A program made the position numbers and the translations under genes. A stretch of 64,000 nt of DNA from NCBI RefSeq assembly GCF_018873765.1, contig NC_057918.1:10734862-10798861 (forward strand), read 5' to 3'. The notes under the pieces were generated by a model. It ran no database searches, was not told the DNA's origin, and worked only from the letters and a program-made list of their open reading frames with translations. The stretch comes from Telopea speciosissima. Its lineage: Eukaryota; Streptophyta; Magnoliopsida; Proteales; Proteaceae. Positions 57,901 to 64,000 of the stretch are shown here, piece after piece; position 1 is the first letter of the stretch; every line of letters starts with the position of its first letter.

Positions 57901-60900
57901 CTTCCAGATTCGTCTTCTCCTGTGGGTCCCAGCCAGCTACCCTTTTTGTTTGCACGTGTAGCTCTCCCAAGAACCCCAGCTCTTCCTAGAACTCTCTTGA
58001 GCCTTCTTCTCTCCCGGTAGTTCCTAACCCCCTTGGCCCATCCCCTAGTGGGCCTTTTAGGCCATCTAACTGTGTGAGAGTCCACTTACCTGTTAACCAT
58101 TCAAGTATCCCTCTTCCCTCTATACACCGAGATCCTGGGCTGCTCCCCACTCCTCAACCCACCCCCATCCAAGTTGGTTCCACCGGTTTGCATTCTGGTG
58201 GGCTCGGTCAATCCTTCTTCTCCCAAGCTTGCCCCACTGCTTCTAGTCTTACCACTCTTATCCCGTCCCATCCCACGGTTCCCCCTGACCCATTGCACTC
58301 GGGCCAGCCCTCTTTGGCCCACTCAATCCGGCCCCCTCTTGCTACCCTTGAGTTGATTCAATCTGATCCCCAGGCCAATGACCAGGTCCCCTCCCACCCT
58401 CTGCTACCCCTCATCTTCCCCTCCGTGTTTACCAGCGTCACGACACAAGCTCTCCTCCTTTTTCCAAGAAGTGCCCCCTAGGGACTATTCCTTATATATT
58501 CGTAACCATGTCCTTTGCCGAGACAATTTGTTAGACCAAAATGGGCTCTCTTGAAGATTATTTTTGTTTGGTTGAGTTTAGGCCCCCTTCCCCTTAGCAG
58601 GCCCTTGCCTCTCCTTTTGTAAAGGCATGGCCTTGTTATTTTTATGCTCTCCCCCCCTTCTCTTTCCCTTTGGTAATAAATTTTTTATTCATCCAAAAAA
58701 AAATGTCTACCCAGTTTCCATATATAGAAACAGCTTCATGACATAGTCAAAAGAGCTGGAAAGACTTCCAGCCTCTCCGGAGCCAGATCCCGACACCTAG
58801 AGAGATGTAATAATTAGAAAAGAGTGTACCTAGTGCACGAGGCTCCCTCCACTGTGGGGTCTGGGGAGGGTCATAATGTATGCAACCTTACCCCTGCTTT
58901 GCAGAGAGGCTGTTTCCAGAGACTCGAGCCTGTGACCACTTGGTCACAATGGAGCAACCTAACCGTTGCACCAAGGTCCACCCTCGTAATAATTAGAATT
59001 GAGGTAAAATTGGGAATCCTGATTCCACCTCAAAACAGGCCAATCACATCCTAACGTATCAAGCATCCTAACATCTCAGAGCATCTCCTGAGTTCCATTA
59101 TCATAAAATTCATATGCATAACTGTTAAGGATAAGGGTTACGTACCCGTCTAGATTCAATGTATGTAGGGTGATTGTATTTTGACTCAGCATACCTTATT
59201 TGTAATCCGTATGCAACCTATAAATAATAAGGGCCTCTGTCACTGTTTGACAAGCCAATCTATTCTCCCTAAGCTTCTTCTTCTCAACTTGGTATCAGAG
59301 CCCAATCCTTTTTCGGTATTTTTTTCTTTTTTTCACCGCTGAAGGAGTTCTCCACCATTGCCGCTGAGGCTTCGGCCTCCCATGGTAAGCAAGGTTGACT
59401 GAACATTTTCTCTTTGCATGTCGCACCACACTGACCATCAGTGATGCTTCAATTAACCACCGACCGTTTTTCTCATGACCACCACAACCAAAAATCGCCC
59501 CTACAACTGAAAATTCAGTTTGTGTTCTTGAACTGGGGGGTTGACTTTTAATCCTATTGGAATTTGATTTTTTAACTATTTTATTGGATTTAAATAGGGG
59601 GTATTTGCTTATTATAATATCTTAAGATATTTAGTATATATTAGGGCTGTTTCTGGAAATTTTGTGAAGCCAGGGCAAAACATGCGAGACTGGTCGAAAT
59701 TTCGACCCAACTCGTCGAAACAGTGTATATATAAAGCATGGAATGTACCGTTTCGGCCGAAATTTCGGCAAAAAACCGAAATTTTGACCAAAACCTGGTA
59801 AACCTTAATTTTCGCAGCCATTTTCATTTCGGTGGCTAGAAAAACCAAAAAAAATACCTAGATGTCAGTGAAACCTCGAACTATGCTTTTCGTTCGGTTC
59901 TTCTTCTCCTCCACTCCTCCTCCTACTTTTCCATCTTCTTTCTTCTTGCTAAGTTAAGGCTACAAGCTAACTCAAGTTCTCCTCTTTTAACACCCCCATT
60001 TATTGACCCTGTATGCAATTTTTTTGGAATTTTATTGCACAAATCTTTTGTTGTTTTTGAGCTATTTGTGATCTTCAGGAAACTTCATGATACTGCTACA
60101 CCTTAATAAGCCATATAAAACAAAGAAAATTCAGTTCACCAAAATATCGAGCTATGCTCAAGCTCATAGAGAAAAAGAGAAAATTCCAACTTCACCATCT
60201 CCTGTTGTATTTGCATTTGCAATTCTGAAATTCATGGGGGAGGGGGGAAACTCCTCTTCATCCTATTTATCTACTCTTATTTTATGTTCCAGGCTTTTCT
60301 TTATGTTTCTTTAGACAAGTTCTTGTACTAAATACAATTGTACTATGCTTGCTGCTAACATGTCAATGCAGGAAAGAAATTGGGTATGACGGGTGGAGGC
60401 TTGATTTTGTTCGAGGATTCTGGGGTGGTTATGTAAAGGATTACATGCAAGCGAGTGAGCCCTACTTTGCAGTAGGTGAATACTGGGATTCTCTCAGTTA
60501 CACTTATGGTGAATTGGATCACAATCAAGATGCACATCGACAGAGGATTGTTGACTGGATTAATGCTACTAATGGGACAGCTGGGGCATTTGATGTTACT
60601 ACAAAAGGCATTCTTCATGATGTAAGATTCTAGCTAGATGGATTTCTCAAGTTTCCTTTATCTTTCACTAGGTAATGCAACTCGAACTCGAACCAGGGAA
60701 AAACCAGTGGGAGATCGATTGCAGCAGGATTAATAAAATAAGGGAGAACAAAATTGAATAACTGAATTTTTTTTTTTTTATTTCTCTTCTTTTACATATG
60801 AAATAAGAACATAAAAAGGTATGGAAGAAGAAGAAGAAGGGAATATGGAAGGGGGATAAGGGACTCTCAGTCCAGGGTCTCTCATCCACGGCCTCTTACC

Positions 60901-63751
60901 GTTACTGCATCCCACAGCTGCTGCCTCTCACAGCTTCAAGCCATTGCCCTCTATTTCTTCAATCTTCAACCTTTGGAGGCCTCTAAGGGCATTACATTAT
61001 ACAGACTCACGGGTTGAGCCCAAAATAGGAAGTGTTTGTTTCCAAGTAGCTTACAACCAATATAGAAACTTCCTATAAATCTAGCTGCCATACATCAAAA
61101 TAGAAACTTCTAAAAACAAAAATAGTAACAAACTGAAATTAGAAGCTACCTAAATGAAATAAAATATACTTTATAAACCTGAAAATGCAAACTAAACTAT
61201 GGCAGCATTAGGATAGAATCTTTCGCCACTTGATGGGCCCACAAGATCTTCTTAAAAGCATGCCCACACAAGGCAAATATGGGCTGTGACACTGTTCACG
61301 TGAACAGTACCGTGAACAGTGTTCTGGTCTTGTTTTCTTCATATTTTGATCTACATCAGTAGGTGGATTAATTTCATTTTCCTGTTCAATCAGTCACGAA
61401 AAATAATTGACTTGTTCCTTAATGATTTTTGTTTCCTTTTTTTGGATCTGCAACAACAAGACATCTATACTCGAGAAGGAAAAGGAATGAAGCAGAGACA
61501 GAGCTGAGAGAAGAGAAGGTGCAATGTACCATACCAACCTAACAGAATGTCTAGCCCTCCACCACACTCTACCCCCTCCCGCACTCCCAAAAAAACAAGA
61601 TTAAAATTAAATTTGAACCCCATGATCTCAATTCCAAAGAAAAAATAGTATTAAAAGCACATCCATGTCCTCCAGGCCAAATTAAACAAAAAGCTTTATT
61701 CACTTTGCCCAAATTCTTCTAACAGTTGATGCATGGAGATCAAAAAGCCCAGGGTAATGACCCCAAAACTGGGAGAAATTTCAAGAAACTAGTCGAAACA
61801 ATATGGATTGACCTGAAACTTAAATGGATGCTTAATAGGGACTAACAAACCTTGCTGCACAAGCAAGCTGAACCAATCTGATGGCTACTAAGCCTCTATT
61901 TATATCCATGGCATTGTTGAGTATGTTAGCTACTTCAACACCTTTCCAGTATTCATTTCAATCTTTGCTGGGCTCCTCCCACTCTCCTTTCTTTAGATAG
62001 AATAACTAGCCCCAAAAGGTGATTGAAGTGTGAACACTCACTTTGGTGCATGCACATGGCTTCTCTCTTTGGATCTGTCACATCGATACTTGTGCCTCGA
62101 TTTTCCTTTCTCTTTTGGCTGTAGTTTGTGGGGCAATTTTATCATTATTTATTGAATAATCCTTGCTTACATCTTCTTATGCATGATGTAACTTTAATTG
62201 GTAAAAGCAAATTTTGTGATTTGCATGCGTTGTTTTGGGGCATTCTATGTTCAGCAGATCTATACGATTGAAATAGACATTCTGATATTTGAAATTTTCC
62301 ATCAACTTAAAATTTGCACTTACAAAGTATTCCTTCTTTCAAATAGGCTCTAGGGAGATGTCAATATTGGCGATTATCAGATCAGAAGGGAAAACCTCCT
62401 GGTGTTGTTGGGTGGTGGCCATCACGTGCTGTTACCTTTATAGAGAACCATGATACAGGCTCAACTCAGGTTTGGACTAATTTACACTTTGTATGCCACA
62501 AAATTCACACTTTCTCTTATTTTCTTGTTCAATGTCCGAATAGCTACAAGAAACAAAAAACTAATACCTCGTCAAAAAAATGGATGCTCTATTGTGGATC
62601 ATTTTCCCCCTATCCAGTTTTTCCCAACCCAGAGGAAGACCAGTACACACTGACAAAGCAATTAAGCTTTTTCTGTTTGGGGTGGGGATGTGTTCTTGGT
62701 CAATTGGGGTGTTATTACAATTAGGGGGCATATAAGCTTTTGAAATTTTGTGGATACTAACAATTTCTATCCTCCCCAAATGAAAGTGAATTTGTTTTCC
62801 TATAGATTGCTGTATACATTACTTGAATCGAAAATACCGTGAGCTCTAAATTTTTACTGTTAAACGGTAGCTGGTAGGAGCATTGTTGATGAATGTGTAA
62901 GACCAAGAGGCTTTCTATGTGATTTCCTATTAACAGGATAAAATTATATTTTAAGAATAAAAGGTCGCTATTTATCAGATAATACATGGCATTGCCAATT
63001 CATCTAAAATTGTCATAATTGCTCAAGGAATGGATGTTTTCCATCTCAATGGGCACAAATTTGTCCACCATGTCATCTGTGAAATTGACCTGTCTACGAG
63101 TTGATCCTGGATTTACTTGGCCAGCTGTTACTTGGTGATAGTACACTGTCATACAATCAAAGCCAAGTTTGTTAATGTAGGCATATCTGTGTAGCCAACT
63201 CTGTTTAGTGGCGAAAGGCTTAGTTGAGTTTAGTTGAGGAGTTGTGAAAGATTAGCCTTACTGATTGAACAGTTTAGATTGATCCTTAAGCATGACATGC
63301 AGATCGATAGGGACCAGGACAAAGCATGTTATGCTGTTAAGTATAGAAATGTAGTGCTATTGTTGGATGTAACTAGTCTATGAGAGATTCGTCTTTAATT
63401 GGTTATGCCTTGCATGGTCTGGCCTGGTTGGTTTCTGATCATGTTTTCCTGATACCAAATTTTATGTTAAAGTGCTCATCAATTATACTGATAGAAAATT
63501 CTGTTGAGATTTCAATACTATTAATGCCTAATTAGTACACTATAAAACAAAATGCTAACTTAGGCATTTTATTTTCTATGAAGGGTCATTGGAGATTCCC
63601 TGGTGGGAAGGAAATGCAAGGATATGCCTACATCCTGACACACCCTGGAACACCAGCTATCTTTTATGATCACCTTTTCTCTCATTACCGGTCTGAAATT
63701 TCAGCGCTTTTATCTTTTCGACATCGATTGAAGATTCATTGTCGCAGTACA
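45969..63751 (+). CDS. AMY3: Alpha-amylase 3, chloroplastic (CBM45 + GH13), 3' end beyond window
   Basis: Twelve exons join in frame: 45969-46232, 46312-46442, 46587-46641, 46735-46857, 46990-47110, 47734-48089, 50154-50821, 52332-52521, 55810-55916, 60372-60621, 62347-62469 and 63584-63751. They give 852 codons; the Arabidopsis protein has about 890, so a short final part is missing. The N-terminus is Ser/Thr/basic-rich, like a plastid transit peptide. Two CBM45-like starch-binding modules follow ([17 protein letters not shown] near residue 110; [16 protein letters not shown] near residue 295). The GH13 domain starts at [13 protein letters not shown]. It keeps catalytic region [20 protein letters not shown] (nucleophile Asp), III GEYW (acid/base Glu) and IV FIENHD. 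The enzyme is an endo-acting alpha-1,4-glucan hydrolase for starch breakdown in the chloroplast stroma. Large introns (1.5-4.5 kb) hold many retroelement insertions, yet every exon seen is intact. Confidence 0.95.
48906..49640 (+). mobile_element. RTE-type LINE 3' fragment in AMY3 intron 6
   Basis: Conceptual frames read [38 protein letters not shown], then after a stop [20 protein letters not shown] and [14 protein letters not shown]. This is the C-terminal end of plant LINE reverse-transcriptase proteins. It is followed by the 3' UTR with TAGCCGACCC, GGATAAGGCTGAG and a (GTT)n tail at 49627-49638. Stops show it is dead. The same tail, inverted, sits in the HIR copy 1 intron. Confidence 0.8.
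51290..51780 (+). mobile_element. Ty1/copia 3' end with LTR start, in AMY3 intron 7
   Basis: The frame [20 protein letters not shown] followed by a stop is the conserved end of copia polyproteins. Next comes the polypurine tract TTGAGGGGGAG, then TGTTAAATTATG, the usual TG start of a 3' LTR at about 51429. The LTR contains TATAAATAAAGG at about 51630. Its 3' border is not found, and the 5' part of the element is absent. Confidence 0.7.
51901..52104. mobile_element. hAT-type MITE in AMY3 intron 7
   Basis: The 204-bp element starts CAGGGTTTTA and ends TAAACCCTG. The 8-bp duplication ATATGGTA is perfect at 51893-51900 and 52105-52112. The interior is rich in GATC and CCGAT phrases in both orientations, giving a hairpin-like core. 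Non-coding. Confidence 0.8.
52735..53300. other. Unclassified LTR-like repeat in AMY3 intron 8
   Basis: The stretch around 52840-53200 (TAGGAGCTAGGAATACGAG, GGGAGTCTATATATCTTC, GAGAGATATACTGTGAG) has the look of a copia LTR with a TATA region. I cannot define its ends. Confidence 0.3.
53940..54300 (+). mobile_element. LTR 3' end plus primer-binding site, AMY3 intron 8
   Basis: TGGTAACAGAGCAGG at 54196 resembles the copia primer-binding site for initiator tRNA-Met (TGGTATCAGAGC). CACTCTTTTATCTCTTCTC-type LTR sequence lies directly before it. The LTR start is uncertain. No gag or pol frame survives downstream. Confidence 0.5.
55356..55426 (+). mobile_element. Truncated Au SINE with perfect 15-bp target duplication, AMY3 intron 8
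   Basis: Only 71 bp of SINE remain (CTGTACATTATGACCCTCCC, then GGAGCCTTGTGCACTGGG and TACACCCT), with a small internal loss. TTAATAAATTTCTCT flanks it exactly at 55341-55355 and 55427-55441. Confidence 0.8.
56600..58708 (+). mobile_element. L1-type LINE, ORF1 region and 3' end, AMY3 intron 9
   Basis: The first frame holds a DUF4283-like segment ([20 protein letters not shown], then [20 protein letters not shown]). After a stop and frame shift it continues with a decayed zinc-knuckle region, where [18 protein letters not shown] reads as the usual Cys-x2-Cys-x-x-x-Gly-His pattern with its last Cys lost. The rest is Pro/Ser-rich. The element ends TAATAAATTTTTTATTCATC plus a short A run at 58696-58704. 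Endonuclease and reverse transcriptase are missing. Several stops show it is inactive. Confidence 0.75.
58820..58985 (-). mobile_element. Full-length Au SINE, antisense, AMY3 intron 9
   Basis: This is the best-kept Au element in the window. The plus strand reads GTGTACCTAGTGCACGAGGC, GTGGGGTCTGGGGAGGGTC, GCTTTGCAGAGAGGCTGTTT, and the complement of a B box and A box ending CCGTTGCACC. GTAATAATTAGAA is repeated exactly at 58807-58819 and 58986-58998. Confidence 0.85.
59123..59310 (+). mobile_element. Copia-like LTR end with primer-binding site, AMY3 intron 9
   Basis: TGTTAAGGATAAGGG at 59123 looks like an LTR start, with CTATAAATAATAAGG at about 59219 as its TATA region. TTGGTATCAGAGCCC at 59289 is a primer-binding site for initiator tRNA-Met. 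The implied LTR is only about 165 bp, so this may be a TRIM-like short element or a truncated LTR. No second LTR was found. Confidence 0.5.
60650..61330. other. Unclassified repeat in AMY3 intron 10
   Basis: The segment includes a T-run, an AAGAAGAAGAAG run and the near-palindrome CTGTTCACGTGAACAG followed by a related TACCGTGAACAG. Its style resembles the 7.5-8.4 kb stretch, probably an old antisense LTR retrotransposon. No coding motif. Confidence 0.3.
62470..63583. other. AMY3 intron 11
   Basis: A clean GT-AG intron of 1.1 kb. I see no inserted element in it. Confidence 0.6.
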
Positions 63752-64000
63752 GTATGTATTCTATAACTTTCATTTCAGTTTCCAATTATTTTCTAGATTA
63801 TTATGAGTACAATGGATATTTTAGTTTGAAACTATCAGATGCAGAAGATTGAGAGGCAATTTTCATCTCTTTCATGGGATTTTGGAATTTCATTCATCCT
63901 ATTATTACATGACCATTTATCACCCTTGGCGTAATAACATTCAATTGTGGGCTCTTTATTTTACATGATGTTCTTGGTCTGATAAATGCACTTTTTTTTC

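Noticed and set aside
58074..58481. Pro/Ser-rich open frame in AMY3 intron 9 as a host gene
   Set aside because: It lies inside the L1-type element between the zinc-knuckle remnant and the poly(A) tail, so it is element sequence.

Overview
The window is nuclear DNA of a flowering plant, most likely a eudicot. The evidence is split genes with GT-AG introns, plastid and mitochondrial proteins of plant type, an intronless QUIRKY-type MCTP gene, and many plant transposon relics (Au SINEs, RTE and L1 LINE tails, copia ends, hAT and Mutator MITEs). I cannot name the species. No bacterial, viral or CRISPR system is visible. All calls come from reading the sequence; no database search was run.

Layout. 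0.7-2.6 kb (+): four exons of a HIR (hypersensitive-induced response, SPFH/prohibitin family) gene copy whose second exon is damaged at its 5' end. 3.0-5.5 kb: a cluster of small mobile elements, including a roughly 1 kb retroposon with a perfect 20-bp target duplication, a Mutator-type MITE and a hAT-type MITE. 6.4-12.1 kb (+): a complete second HIR gene, probably with a long intron in its 5' leader. 14.7-19.5 kb (-): a complete six-exon VDAC (mitochondrial porin) gene of 276 codons. 20.1-24.5 kb: a hAT MITE beside a probable 4 kb TIR element that holds a decayed GH17 glucanase exon, a LINE scrap and a tRNA-like gene.

25-35.9 kb: repeats plus a duplicated pair of small Lys/Glu-rich protein loci (27.1-27.8 and 29.8-30.3 kb, both -). 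36.1-39.3 kb (-): the intronless MCTP gene, 1039 codons, closest by eye to QUIRKY. 39.3-45.6 kb: intergenic, with a SINE, a tandem repeat and a MITE. 45.9-63.8 kb (+): twelve exons of plastidial alpha-amylase 3 (two CBM45-like modules plus a GH13 catalytic domain). Its introns are swollen by LINE, copia, hAT and SINE insertions, and its last coding part lies beyond the window.

The genes do not form a pathway: two HIR membrane-scaffold copies linked to immunity, a porin, a plasmodesma/ER tether-type protein and a starch-degrading enzyme. The most notable unexplained structures are a family of at least four Mutator-type MITEs with 9-bp duplications, the 1 kb retroposon, the gene-fragment-carrying TIR element, the duplicated K/E-rich locus with a conserved TATA region, and the tRNA-like gene with an enlarged anticodon loop.
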